The translations under genes and the position numbers were made by a program. From Euzebyales bacterium (GTDB taxonomy: Bacteria; Actinomycetota; Nitriliruptoria; Euzebyales; JAHELV01), in the NCBI GenBank assembly GCA_036374135.1, contig DASUUK010000004.1, positions 1-64,000 on the forward strand: a stretch of 64,000 nt of DNA, in the 5' to 3' direction. Positions 17,159-25,802 of this stretch are shown piece by piece (the first letter of the stretch is position 1; each line of letters opens with the position of its first letter). The notes under the pieces are model-generated. The model saw nothing but the letters and a program-made list of their open reading frames with translations, did no database searches and was not told where the DNA came from.

Positions 17159-20100
17159 GTGGACAGTGGTCGGCGGGTCACGATCGTCGTCTGTGACCTG
17201 AAGGGCTCGACGGCCCTGGCCGAGCGCCTCGACTCGGAGACGCTGCGTGCGGTGCTGCGCCGCTACTTCGATGAGATGGGCATCGTCTACGAGTCCCACG
17301 GCGGTGTGATCGCCAAGATCATCGGTGATGCGCTCGTCACGGTCTTCGATGGTGCGGACGACCCCGGCCGAGCGGCTCGGCGTGCCGTACGCGCGGCCAC
17401 CGAGGCGCAGGCGGCGCTGACGTGGCTCAACGACCGGTTCGACGCGACGTGGGGCGTGCGTCTGGCCAATCGCACCGGCGTCGCGTCGGGCGGGCTTCCC
17501 GAGGTGTCGCTCGACGACTGGCACGCCGATCACGACGTCCTCGCCGGCGAGGTGCTGGCGAGGGCCGAGGTGCTCGAAGCCGCCGCACCCGTCATGGAGG
17601 TGCTGATCGACGACACGACGCGCCACCTCACCGGTGCCGCCGTGACGACCGCACAGATGGGGCCCGTGTCGGGGCGCGGAGGGCACGCAACGGTGGACGC
17701 CTGGCAGGTCGTCAGCGTCACCGCGCCGCGTGAGGACGTCGGTCCAGAACGCCCCGCCGGCCCTGCGCGACTGTGTGACGTGTGCGGGTCCGCCAACGAT
17801 CACGATGCGCGCTGGTGCGAGATGTGCGGTGCCACCCTCGCGGCGAGCGACGTCGTGCGTGAGTCCCGCCGGATGGTGACCATCCTGTTCGCCGACCCGC
17901 GGCTGGAGAGCGACGACGGTCCACCGTCCGCGGAGACGGTGCGGGTCACGATGGCCCGGTACGACACCGTCATGCGTCCGATCCTCGAACGCCACGGCGC
18001 CACGGTCGAGAAGTTCATCGGCGATGCCATGATGGCGGTGTTCGGGCTACCGGTGCGCCACGAGGACGACGCGCAGCGGGCGGTGCGCGCGGCGCGTGAC
18101 ATGCAGGCCGCGCTCGTCGATCTGAACGTGGAGCTCGGCGACCGGTTCGGCGTGACGCTCGTCCAGCCCATCGGCGTCAACACCGGCACGGTGGTCGCCG
18201 GTGATGCGATCGAGGCGCAGCGCCTCGTCACCGGCGACGCGGTCAACGTCGCCGCCCGACTGGAACAGGCGGCCGCAGCCGGCGACGTCGTCATCGGCCC
18301 GCTGACACGGCGCCTCGTCCGCGACAGTGCCGTGACCGAGCCGATGCCGGCGCTGGAGCTGAAGGGCAAGAGCGAGCCGGTGCGCGCCCACCGGCTCGTC
18401 GAGGTCGACAGTGGTCGCATCGGCCGTGCGCACACGCTTCCGCTGGTCGGGCGCGACGACGACCTCGCCGCGTTGCGACGCCTGCTACGAGCCACGATCC
18501 GCGGGCAGCAGGCTCGACGGGTGACCGTCATCGGCGAGGCGGGCGTCGGCAAGAGCCGGCTGATCCACGAGTTCCTGACCGAGGCGGAACGTACGGCGCG
18601 GGTGCTCTCGGGTCGCTGCCTCGCCTACGGCGAGGGCATCACGTTCTGGGCGTTCCTGGAGATGGTGCACGCCGCCACCGGCATCACCGACGACGACGCG
18701 GCCGACGTGGCTCGCCGGCGGCTGGCCGAGCTGGTGGGCGACGATCCGGAGGTCCTCGCGCGTGTCGAGTCCATCGCCGGACTGACCGACACCCCCTATG
18801 CGGTGGCGGAGCTGGGCTGGGCGATGCGTGCGCTCGTCGAGCGCCACAGCAGCAGGGGACCGGTCGTGCTGGTCCTCGACGACATCCACTGGGCGGAACC
18901 GACGTTCATCGAGATCGTCGATCGCCTCGCATCAACAGTTCGCGGCCCCGTGATGCTGCTGTCCTCGGCACGACCCCTCGCCCTCGAACAGCACCGCGAG
19001 TTCATCGGCGACGCGCCGTCTGTGGTCCTCGCGCCGTTCAGCGCCGAGCTCTGCGAGCGCTTCCTGCTGCTGCTCCTCGGAGAGGCGCAGATCGATCACG
19101 AGGTCGTCGAGCTGATCGCGGGCGCGGCGGGCGGCAACCCGCTGTTCCTCGAGCAGTTCCTGTCGATGTTGATCGACGACGGTCGTCTGCAGTACGTCGA
19201 TGGGCGGTGGCGTGCCGGCGGTGATCTGTCGACGCTCGAGGTGCCGGCCAGCATCGAGGCGCTGCTGGCGGCCCGGCTGGACCGTCTGCCGGAGCGCGAG
19301 CGCCACGTCATCGAGCCATCGTCGGTGATCGGCAACGAGTTCCGGCAGGAAGCCGTCGTCGCGCTCGTCGAGCGCGACGTGCGGCCGTTCGTCCCCGATC
19401 AGCTGGCACGGCTGACGGACCGTGAGCTCGTGGAGTTGGTCGACGAGTTCGACGCCGCGTTCCGGTTCCAGCATCAGCTGATCCGCGACGCGACGTACAA
19501 CACGCTGCTCAAGGAGTCGAGGGCGATCCTCCACGAGCGCTTCGTGCGCTGGCTCGACGCGCGCGAGGAGACCCGCGACCGCGCGACCGAGCTCCAGGAG
19601 ATCCTGGGCTACCACCTGGAACAGGCGTACCACTACTGGCGCGAGCTGGGCCGGGTCGATCCGCGCGTCGAGGCGCTCGGCGTCGACGCGTCCGGCCGGT
19701 TGGGCGACGCCGGCGAGCGCGCGCTGGCGCGCGGTGACATGCCCGCGGCGGCCGCGTTGCTGCTGCGTGCGGCCGATCTGCTCCCGGACGGGCACGCCGC
19801 GAGGCCGCGGATCCTGTTGCTCGCCGGCGGCGCGCTCGACGAGGCCGGGTGGTTCGACCGGGCGATGACCGCGTTCGACGACTCCGCGAAGGCCGCGCGC
19901 GAAGCGGGCAACGGCGCGGCGGTCGAGGCGGCGACCATGGCGAGGTCACGGCTGGAGTACCTGACGGGACACACGACCGACGCCGAGCAGGTCGCCAGCC
20001 AGGTCGACGAGGCGCTGGACCGCCTGACCGCATCCGCGGACCCCGACGCACTCAGTCGTGCCTGGCAGCTGCGGTTCAACGTGGACGTCGCCGCATGCCG

Positions 20101-20983
20101 TTGGGCGGCCGCGCAGCACGCCGCCAACCAGCTCATCGAGTACGCGCGTCGTGCCGGCAACACGATCCTCGAGCGCAGCACGCTGCGGGCGCTGGCCTTC
20201 CTCGCACAGAAGGGCCCGATGCCGGTCTCGGAGGCGACTCAGGTGTGCCGCGACATCCTGGAGCGTGTCGCGTCGGACCGCCGGAGCGCGGCGATGACGC
20301 GGGTCGATCTCGCGCTGCTCACGGCCATGGCGCTTGACTTCGACAACGCCCGCGAGGCCTGCATCGAGGCGCGCCACACGCTTGACGAGCTCGGCGCTGA
20401 CACCCAGGCGGCGCTGGTGTCACTCAGCACCGGACCGATCGAGTTGCTCGCGGATCAGCCTGCCCGCGCCGAGGTCGAACTGCGCAGGGACTACGAGGCG
20501 CTGCAGCGTATGGGTGAGCACAACTTCATCGCGCTGACCGCGGCGTTGCTGGCCGAGGCCGTGTATCGCCAGGAGCGGTTCGACGAGGCCGACGACCTGA
20601 TCGCGTTCAGTCGTGAGCTCGCGGCGCCCGATGATCTCGCCGTGCAGATCGTCGCGGGGTGCGTCGACGGCAAGCTGACGGCCAGGCGCGGCGACGCTGC
20701 GACAGGCGTCGCGTTGCTGCGTGAGGCGGTGCGGCTGATCGAGGCCACTGACGACCCGTCCGGTCAGGGCGATGCGTGGCTGGACCTCGCCGAGGCACTG
20801 CACCTGACGGGCGAGTCGGCGCACGCGGTGGACGCGTCGGAGCAGGCGCGGAACCGCTACGTGGCGAAGGGCAACCTGGCGGGCGTGCGTCGTGCCGACG
20901 GTATCGGTCGGCTCCTGCGTGCTGGGCAGGATCCGATCGCCGGCCTCGATCCGCGCTCGACCGCTGCGATCACCGAGACGTGA
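17159..20983 (+). CDS. Tandem cyclase / AAA ATPase / TPR multidomain protein
   Basis: Cytoplasmic signalling protein of 1274 aa with GTG start behind AAGGAG. Order: class III cyclase domain 1 (about 1-175); a four-Cys zinc ribbon (CDVCGSANDHDARWCEMCG, about 204-222); cyclase domain 2 (about 235-410); an AAA/NB-ARC-like ATPase with Walker A GEAGVGKS and Walker B VLVLDDIHW (about 430-800); then a long TPR-like helical tail. Domain 2 keeps the metal Asp pair (FADP, KFIGDAM) and the transition-state pair in GDAVNVAARLEQ. Domain 1 keeps both metal Asp (VCDLKGST, KIIGDAL) but reads GEVLARAEVLE where Asn and Arg are expected, so it is probably inactive or regulatory. Confidence 0.88.
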   Translation: MDSGRRVTIVVCDLKGSTALAERLDSETLRAVLRRYFDEMGIVYESHGGVIAKIIGDALVTVFDGADDPGRAARRAVRAATEAQAALTWLNDRFDATWGVRLANRTGVASGGLPEVSLDDWHADHDVLAGEVLARAEVLEAAAPVMEVLIDDTTRHLTGAAVTTAQMGPVSGRGGHATVDAWQVVSVTAPREDVGPERPAGPARLCDVCGSANDHDARWCEMCGATLAASDVVRESRRMVTILFADPRLESDDGPPSAETVRVTMARYDTVMRPILERHGATVEKFIGDAMMAVFGLPVRHEDDAQRAVRAARDMQAALVDLNVELGDRFGVTLVQPIGVNTGTVVAGDAIEAQRLVTGDAVNVAARLEQAAAAGDVVIGPLTRRLVRDSAVTEPMPALELKGKSEPVRAHRLVEVDSGRIGRAHTLPLVGRDDDLAALRRLLRATIRGQQARRVTVIGEAGVGKSRLIHEFLTEAERTARVLSGRCLAYGEGITFWAFLEMVHAATGITDDDAADVARRRLAELVGDDPEVLARVESIAGLTDTPYAVAELGWAMRALVERHSSRGPVVLVLDDIHWAEPTFIEIVDRLASTVRGPVMLLSSARPLALEQHREFIGDAPSVVLAPFSAELCERFLLLLLGEAQIDHEVVELIAGAAGGNPLFLEQFLSMLIDDGRLQYVDGRWRAGGDLSTLEVPASIEALLAARLDRLPERERHVIEPSSVIGNEFRQEAVVALVERDVRPFVPDQLARLTDRELVELVDEFDAAFRFQHQLIRDATYNTLLKESRAILHERFVRWLDAREETRDRATELQEILGYHLEQAYHYWRELGRVDPRVEALGVDASGRLGDAGERALARGDMPAAAALLLRAADLLPDGHAARPRILLLAGGALDEAGWFDRAMTAFDDSAKAAREAGNGAAVEAATMARSRLEYLTGHTTDAEQVASQVDEALDRLTASADPDALSRAWQLRFNVDVAACRWAAAQHAANQLIEYARRAGNTILERSTLRALAFLAQKGPMPVSEATQVCRDILERVASDRRSAAMTRVDLALLTAMALDFDNAREACIEARHTLDELGADTQAALVSLSTGPIELLADQPARAEVELRRDYEALQRMGEHNFIALTAALLAEAVYRQERFDEADDLIAFSRELAAPDDLAVQIVAGCVDGKLTARRGDAATGVALLREAVRLIEATDDPSGQGDAWLDLAEALHLTGESAHAVDASEQARNRYVAKGNLAGVRRADGIGRLLRAGQDPIAGLDPRSTAAITET

Positions 20984-21021
20984 TCCGGCGCCGTGCGGCG
21001 CGCAGCGGCAGGCGGTGGTGG

Positions 21022-21180
21022 TCAGGAGGTGAAGACCACGCTGTTGTCGGGTCCCGGCGTGTCCGGCCAGTAGACGTCGGCGGCTTCGTCGTTCTCCCAA
21101 CGGGTGTCGTCGAGCAGGTACCGGAACTGGACCGGTTCGGTCCGAGGGAAGCGGAGCCTCAGCTTGAAGGGCCCCTTGCC
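21022..21180 (-). pseudogene. C-terminal remnant of a CBM48 (isoamylase early-set) protein
   Basis: The minus strand encodes GPFKLRLRFPR, then QFRYLLDDTRWENDEAADVYW and a D-N-S-V-V ending, the second half of the small glycogen-binding CBM48 family (its FRYLLDG-RWENDW-AD-Y signature). The first half, which should carry the GDFNDW strand, is missing: upstream in-frame codons are Arg/Cys-rich nonsense, and the next gene ends at 21273, leaving no room. No usable start is visible. Confidence 0.7.
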
Positions 21181-21272
21181 ACGAACGCCTGGATGTGCGC
21201 CGGAGAGGCGGCAGCATACGGGCTGTCGTCCGCTCCTCGCCCGCCTGCACGTCGTTCACAGGCCGGCCAGGT

Positions 21273-22046
21273 TCAGCGCTGCACCAGCGCCAGCACGCGA
21301 ACCGGACTGCCCGAGCCCTTCACGATCGGCAGCGGCGGCGCGATGACGACCGCGCCGCGTGCGGGCAACTGCGCGAGGTTCTGCAACTGGGTCAGCCCGT
21401 ACTTGCCGTTGCCCAGGAAGAACGCATGGCACGGGAACGGTGGTTCGAACCCGACCGCACTCCCGGCGTCGGTTCCGACGGTCTCGACGCCGATGCCGAT
21501 GATCGGGGTGTCCTCGGCCAGCCAGCGGGCGCACTCGGGCGACAGGCCGGGCGTGTGCGAGCCGTCCTCGTCGGTGTTCAGGAACGCCTCCTGATCCGCG
21601 GACCGCGCGTCCCAGCCGGTGCGGTACAGCAGCCAGCCACCGTCGGGCAGGCCGCCGTGCTGGTTGGTCCACGCACGGACGTGGTCGACCTCGAGCACGA
21701 AGTCGGGATCATCTGCGACCTGCGCCGTCATGTCGAGCACGACGGCCGCGGCCACGAGCTCTGCCGGGGGCACCTGCGAGACGTCGATACCGTCCCGGCC
21801 GGTGACCCAGTGCACGGGTGCGTCGAAGTGCGTGCCGACGTGCTCTCCCGTATGGATGGCGTTCCAGTACCACGCCGGGCCGCGGTCGTCGTAACGGCTC
21901 AGCTCCGTGAGTGAGAACCCCGGCGTGTTCGTGAACGGCTCGGGCAGCCGCAGGATCGGGGTTTCGGCGCGCAGTGGCGCGGTGAGGTCGATGACCTCGA
22001 CCGCGCCCGAGCGCAGCGCTACCAGCAGATCGTCCAGGACGGGCAC
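21273..22046 (-). CDS. Cyclase-family (kynurenine formamidase-like) metal hydrolase
   Basis: 257 aa from a GTG with GAGGAGGAG upstream. The family zinc motif HTGEHVGTHFDAPVHW is at about 63-78, with the opening VIDLTAPLRAETPIL strand. Relatives hydrolyse cyclic amides, N-formylkynurenine or isatin-type substrates, so the reaction cannot be fixed. The gene starts 26 bases after the ThDP enzyme stop in the same direction, so the two probably act on one pathway. A final PLPIVKGSGSPVRVLALV segment matches the family C-terminus. Confidence 0.88.
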   Translation of the reverse strand: MPVLDDLLVALRSGAVEVIDLTAPLRAETPILRLPEPFTNTPGFSLTELSRYDDRGPAWYWNAIHTGEHVGTHFDAPVHWVTGRDGIDVSQVPPAELVAAAVVLDMTAQVADDPDFVLEVDHVRAWTNQHGGLPDGGWLLYRTGWDARSADQEAFLNTDEDGSHTPGLSPECARWLAEDTPIIGIGVETVGTDAGSAVGFEPPFPCHAFFLGNGKYGLTQLQNLAQLPARGAVVIAPPLPIVKGSGSPVRVLALVQR

Positions 22047-22072
22047 GTGCTCCTCCTCGTCGTGTGGTCGTA

Positions 22073-23713
22073 TCAGTGTGCGCGGAACGCCTCCTCGAGC
22101 CACTCCGCGACCACGGTCGGTGTCACGCGCGCGTCCACCACGCACAGGCCGCGGGGGTCGTCGAGCCATCCGCGTAGCTGCTCCAGGTCGTGTGTCGACC
22201 GGACGACGATGCCGCGACCGCCGGCGGCACGGCCGTAGGCGGCCAGGTCGGGCGCGGGGAACCGGACCAGATCGACGGGATGGCCCATCGGTCCGAAGTG
22301 GTGGACCTCCGCGCCGTAGGCCGCGTCGTTGTAGACGACGACCAGCAGGGGCTCGTCCAGGCCGGCGGCGGTCTCGAACTCGCCGAGCGACATCATCGCG
22401 CCGCCGTCACCCAGCGCGGCGACGGCGAGGCGGTCGGGGCGGGCGACGGCTGCGCCGATCGCGGCGCCCAGACCGAGACCGATCGACTGGTACGCCTGGT
22501 TGAACACGAAGCCGTCGGCGTCGGGCACGGCCAGGTACATGGCCGGCCACCCCATGAAGTGCCCGCTGTCGATGGCGATCGTCCGTTCCGACGGCAATAG
22601 GTCGTCCAGCGCGATCGACAGCGTGCGGGGATCGATCGTGTCAGCGGTGGATCCGTCGGCGTAGTCCACGTGCCTCCACGCACCGGACGCGATGCGCCGC
22701 GTGGTCGCCGGATCCCGCAGTCCCTCGCGGGCGAGTCCGCGACGCTCGACCTCGGCGAGCAGCGCCTCCGCGGTCGTGGCGGCGTCGGCCGCGATGGCGA
22801 TGTCGACCCGGTGGTGCGTGCCGAGTGCCGAGGCATCCAGATCGACCTGCACGACGCGCGCGGTGTCGGCGACGAGGGTGCCGTGCCTGGTCGTCCACAT
22901 GTTCAGCGTGGCACCGAATGCCAGCACGACGTCGGCGGACGCCAGCAGGTCCGCTGCAACCGGTGACGCGAAGCCGCCGCTGATGCCCAGCGCGTGATCG
23001 TCGCCGGCGAACAGCCCGTTGCCGTTGGCCGATGTCGACAGCACGGCGCCGATCCGCGCGCCCAGTCGGCGCAGCGCCGGGCCCGCACCGGCCATGACCG
23101 CGCCCCGCCCGCCGATGATCGCCGGCCGCTCCGCGGCGGCGAGCACGTCGACGACTTGGGCGACGACATCCGACGTGGGCGCGGGTGTCGGCACGACGGG
23201 CTGCGGTGGTGGGCCTGCGGATGTGGCGTCGGCGGCCTGGGTGTCCAGTGGCAGCATCAGCGCCACGGCCCGGCGCTGCTGCGCTGCCGTCCGCCACGCC
23301 CGCGCGACGTCCGCCAGGGCGGTGTCGGGCCCGTGGACCCGTTCGGCGACCCCACCGCATGCCCGGACCGCCGCAGCCTGATCGATGCGGAAGTTCGAGC
23401 GCACGGCGCCGGCCGACGTGTCGGCCGCGAGCAGCAGCAACGGGGTCCTCGCCTTGGCCGCCTCGGTGAACCCGGTCAGCGCGTTGGTCAGGCCGGGTCC
23501 CTGGTGGCACGTCGCGATGCCGACACGTCCCGAGACCCGTGCGTACCCGTCGGCCATGCACACCGCGGCGCACTCGTGCCGCGCGTGGACGAACCGGGTG
23601 CCCGCGGCATGCAGCGCGTTGACCACGGCGAAGTTCCCGCTGCCGATGACGCCGAACGCGTGCGCGACGCCCAGGTCCGCGAGTGCCTGTCCCACCGCCT
23701 CGGCCACCCGCAT
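22073..23713 (-). CDS. Thiamine-diphosphate enzyme, acetolactate-synthase-like
   Basis: 546 aa in the three-domain layout of AHAS/benzoylformate-decarboxylase enzymes. The N-terminal PYR domain carries the catalytic Glu in ARHECAAVCMADGYAR. The central TPP domain M includes PAIIGGRGAV. The C-terminal PP domain has the ThDP motif GDGGAMMS followed about 25 residues on by VVYNDAAYG. No regulatory-subunit gene is adjacent, which argues against a biosynthetic AHAS. The downstream cyclase-family hydrolase suggests a catabolic or specialised C-C lyase/ligase pathway. The ATG at 23713 gives the family N-terminus; a longer in-frame reading is not protein-like. Confidence 0.87.
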   Translation of the reverse strand: MRVAEAVGQALADLGVAHAFGVIGSGNFAVVNALHAAGTRFVHARHECAAVCMADGYARVSGRVGIATCHQGPGLTNALTGFTEAAKARTPLLLLAADTSAGAVRSNFRIDQAAAVRACGGVAERVHGPDTALADVARAWRTAAQQRRAVALMLPLDTQAADATSAGPPPQPVVPTPAPTSDVVAQVVDVLAAAERPAIIGGRGAVMAGAGPALRRLGARIGAVLSTSANGNGLFAGDDHALGISGGFASPVAADLLASADVVLAFGATLNMWTTRHGTLVADTARVVQVDLDASALGTHHRVDIAIAADAATTAEALLAEVERRGLAREGLRDPATTRRIASGAWRHVDYADGSTADTIDPRTLSIALDDLLPSERTIAIDSGHFMGWPAMYLAVPDADGFVFNQAYQSIGLGLGAAIGAAVARPDRLAVAALGDGGAMMSLGEFETAAGLDEPLLVVVYNDAAYGAEVHHFGPMGHPVDLVRFPAPDLAAYGRAAGGRGIVVRSTHDLEQLRGWLDDPRGLCVVDARVTPTVVAEWLEEAFRAH

Positions 23714-24048
23714 GCTGCGCCTTTCGTCCGGCGCCACGTCCGGCCGCGCCGCAGGGACCCTAGCATCCGCGGTCCGCCGGGGCGGCCGCATCGCAGCGCC
23801 GACGCTGCGCCGTACCGGGCCGGACGCTGCGGGGCGCCGGGCCGGACGCCGCGCGGCAGGGCGACCGTGAGCCGGTGGAACCGGCAGAGGCGCGCCAGGT
23901 GGACCAGCATGAACGCAGTGGCCCGCAGGGTGGACCGGTTGCTCGACGAGATCGACGGGGTCTCCGGCGCGAGGGATCCCAGCTGCGGTGCGAGCACTGT
24001 CCACCGGTGCCGCGAGACTCGATCGCCGCAGGCTGATCCCGGCCGGTG
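23714..24048. other. Intergenic region upstream of the ThDP enzyme
   Basis: About 335 bases. A plus-strand ATG near 23910 with AGGTGG ahead opens a short protein-like stretch (MNAVARRVDRLLDEIDG), but the frame soon becomes Arg/Pro/Cys-rich and runs into the opposite gene, so I do not call it. No RNA or repeat is recognised. Confidence 0.45.
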
Positions 24049-24297
24049 TCAGCCGCGGGCCGCGCGTCCTGCGGCGCGGTGGCGGACGACGACGTCCGGT
24101 CCGTACCGGGCGCCGCAGCCACTGCAACGCACCCACTCGCCGTGCGTTCCCAGCGGGATGACTGGGAGGAAGAACACGGTGAACCAGCGGCGCGCGCGCA
24201 GGTGGTCGAACCGGCGCTCCGTGCTCTCGTTCGGGCAGCGGAACCGGCCGCGGGCGACGGTCGTGGTGCGGCTCCGGATGCCGAGGATGAAGAACAT
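24049..24297 (-). CDS. Zinc-ribbon domain protein, one Cys missing
   Basis: 82 aa resembling small zinc-ribbon proteins that begin MFFI-G and contain RxWFTVFFIPVIP. Here the same pattern appears: ARRWFTVFFLPVIPLGTHGEWVRCSGCG. The second knuckle CSGC is intact. The first reads FRCPNE where CPNC is expected, leaving three of four zinc ligands. AAGGA precedes the ATG. Function in the family is unknown. Confidence 0.7.
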   Translation of the reverse strand: MFFILGIRSRTTTVARGRFRCPNESTERRFDHLRARRWFTVFFLPVIPLGTHGEWVRCSGCGARYGPDVVVRHRAAGRAARG

Positions 24298-24474
24298 GGG
24301 ATCCTTCGATGTGGTCCTGGGAGAAGGATCTCCACGCCGGCGCCACACAACCGTGTCGCATCGAGATTCGGGATCGCCCTCTGTGGTTGGCAGCACCCGG
24401 GCCTCGAAGTGTGCTCGGCGATCCGCAGTGCCAGGTGCAGGCTCGGGTGTACCCACGACCGCTCCCGCGGCCCC

Positions 24475-25581
24475 TCAGCGTGTCAGGGACGTGGGCGGCC
24501 GCAGCAGCAGCTCGAAGGGGCCGCGGGACGCCACGGCCCGGTAGGCCGTGGCGGCGACCAGCGCCACCACCGTGAACCGTGCGACCGACAACCACGCCGT
24601 GACGAACGTGTCGCGCAGCAGGGTCGCCGGCCACAGCTCGAGCACCAGCAGATGGGCGATGTAGACGGTCAGCGCCAGCTGACCGAGCGCGGCCAGCGGC
24701 CACGTCGCGCGCGGCGCCGTCCGTGCGAGCAGCAGGCACAGACCGATCGCGGCGATCGCGATGCCGGTCGCGGTCAGCAGCCACAACGGCATCTCGTTGT
24801 GTGGTTCGACGACGTACAGGTTGCGCCAGTCGCCGTCGGTCGCAGCCGGACCGACCGCTGCGACCAGTGCGTCCGACAGCACGAGGCCGAGCGCCGCTAC
24901 GACTGCGCCCGCCGCGGTCATCGTCCGCACGACCGTCGGCGACCGTAGATCGCGGCGACCGATCCACATGCCCGCCAGCAGCGGTGCGGTCCACACCAGC
25001 ACCGGGTAGTAGCCGGTGACGAGCACGTCGCGGACGATGCGGTCGACGGCGAACCACTGCGGCACGCCGGGTTGGAACAGTTCGGGTGTGGACCGCTCCA
25101 CAACGAGAAGCAGCACCGGCCCGATCGTCGCCGCCACCCCGGCCACGACCAGCAGCGCCCGATCGCTCAGCGTGATGGCGAGCGCGGCGACCACGAAGTA
25201 CGCGGCGTAGTACTGCAGGATCACCGCGACGTTGACGTCGAGGCTCTGCAGGGCGATGCCGGCGGGCAGCAGGACGAGTGCGCGCCACGCCAGGCGCTCG
25301 CGGGCGGCGGCGAGGTGTGCATCGTCGCGGGCCCCGACCAGCAGCGACACGCCGATACCGGCCAGCACGATGAACACGATCGCGGCGCGACCGTGTGCGG
25401 CGCGGTACGCCGCGCCTGCGAGACCCCCGCCGGAGGTGCGCGCCGGCCCGACGTGGATCATGACCATGCCGATGATGGCGAGCGCCCGCGCCACGTCGAG
25501 ACCACGGATCCGCGTGCGCACGGGCCGTGACACGGTCGTCGGTGCGTGCACCTGCTCCACGACACCCAGTGTGACGGTCAA
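24475..25581 (-). CDS. HGSNAT/DUF418-type multi-pass acyltransferase-like membrane protein
   Basis: 368 aa with about ten hydrophobic segments. The N-terminal block RIRGLDVARALAIIGMVMIH, then RAAIVFIVLAGIGVSLL, matches the heparan-alpha-glucosaminide N-acetyltransferase/DUF1624-like opening. The C-terminal GQLALTVYIAHLLVLELWP matches DUF418. These proteins are thought to move acyl groups across or at the membrane; the substrate is unknown. The longest frame uses TTG; a GTG at 25551 behind GGAG is an equally plausible start. Confidence 0.75.
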   Translation of the reverse strand: MTVTLGVVEQVHAPTTVSRPVRTRIRGLDVARALAIIGMVMIHVGPARTSGGGLAGAAYRAAHGRAAIVFIVLAGIGVSLLVGARDDAHLAAARERLAWRALVLLPAGIALQSLDVNVAVILQYYAAYFVVAALAITLSDRALLVVAGVAATIGPVLLLVVERSTPELFQPGVPQWFAVDRIVRDVLVTGYYPVLVWTAPLLAGMWIGRRDLRSPTVVRTMTAAGAVVAALGLVLSDALVAAVGPAATDGDWRNLYVVEPHNEMPLWLLTATGIAIAAIGLCLLLARTAPRATWPLAALGQLALTVYIAHLLVLELWPATLLRDTFVTAWLSVARFTVVALVAATAYRAVASRGPFELLLRPPTSLTR

Positions 25582-25693
25582 CGGCGGTGCTGCCGCGCGT
25601 CACGCCGACGCCTTCGGCGCTGTCGCGGCCCGGTGACTCGGGCGGGTCCACAGCGAGGGGTTCTCACCGTTGTGTGGGGTCGGCGATGGGATG

Positions 25694-25706
25694 AGAAACC
25701 GTTTCT
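25694..25706. promoter_or_regulatory. 13-base palindrome upstream of the sulfite reductase gene
   Basis: AGAAAC, a central C, then GTTTCT: a perfect inverted repeat about 97 bases ahead of the sulfite reductase start and 113 bases beyond the divergent membrane-protein gene. An outer, imperfect pairing (GGTTCTCA near 25659 with TGAGAAACC at 25692) overlaps it. This looks like an operator for the sulfate-assimilation operon; the regulator is unknown. Confidence 0.4.
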
Positions 25707-25802
25707 ACCGTATCGACCACGGGCGCACGGGGTTGGCACCGGACGCCACGGCTACCAAGGTCCGCGATCCCGCGTCATCGACCACGATGGATTGATCCCG
25801 CC

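Noticed and set aside
23910-24544. Plus-strand gene beginning MNAVARRVDRLLDEIDG
   Set aside because: Only the first 25 or so residues look protein-like; the frame then becomes Arg/Pro/Cys-rich and overlaps two minus-strand genes.
22073-25651. Single 1192-residue protein
   Set aside because: The open frame runs through the ThDP gene, the gap and antisense parts of other genes; upstream residues are Arg/Pro-rich and fit no family, while the ThDP protein starts normally at 23713.
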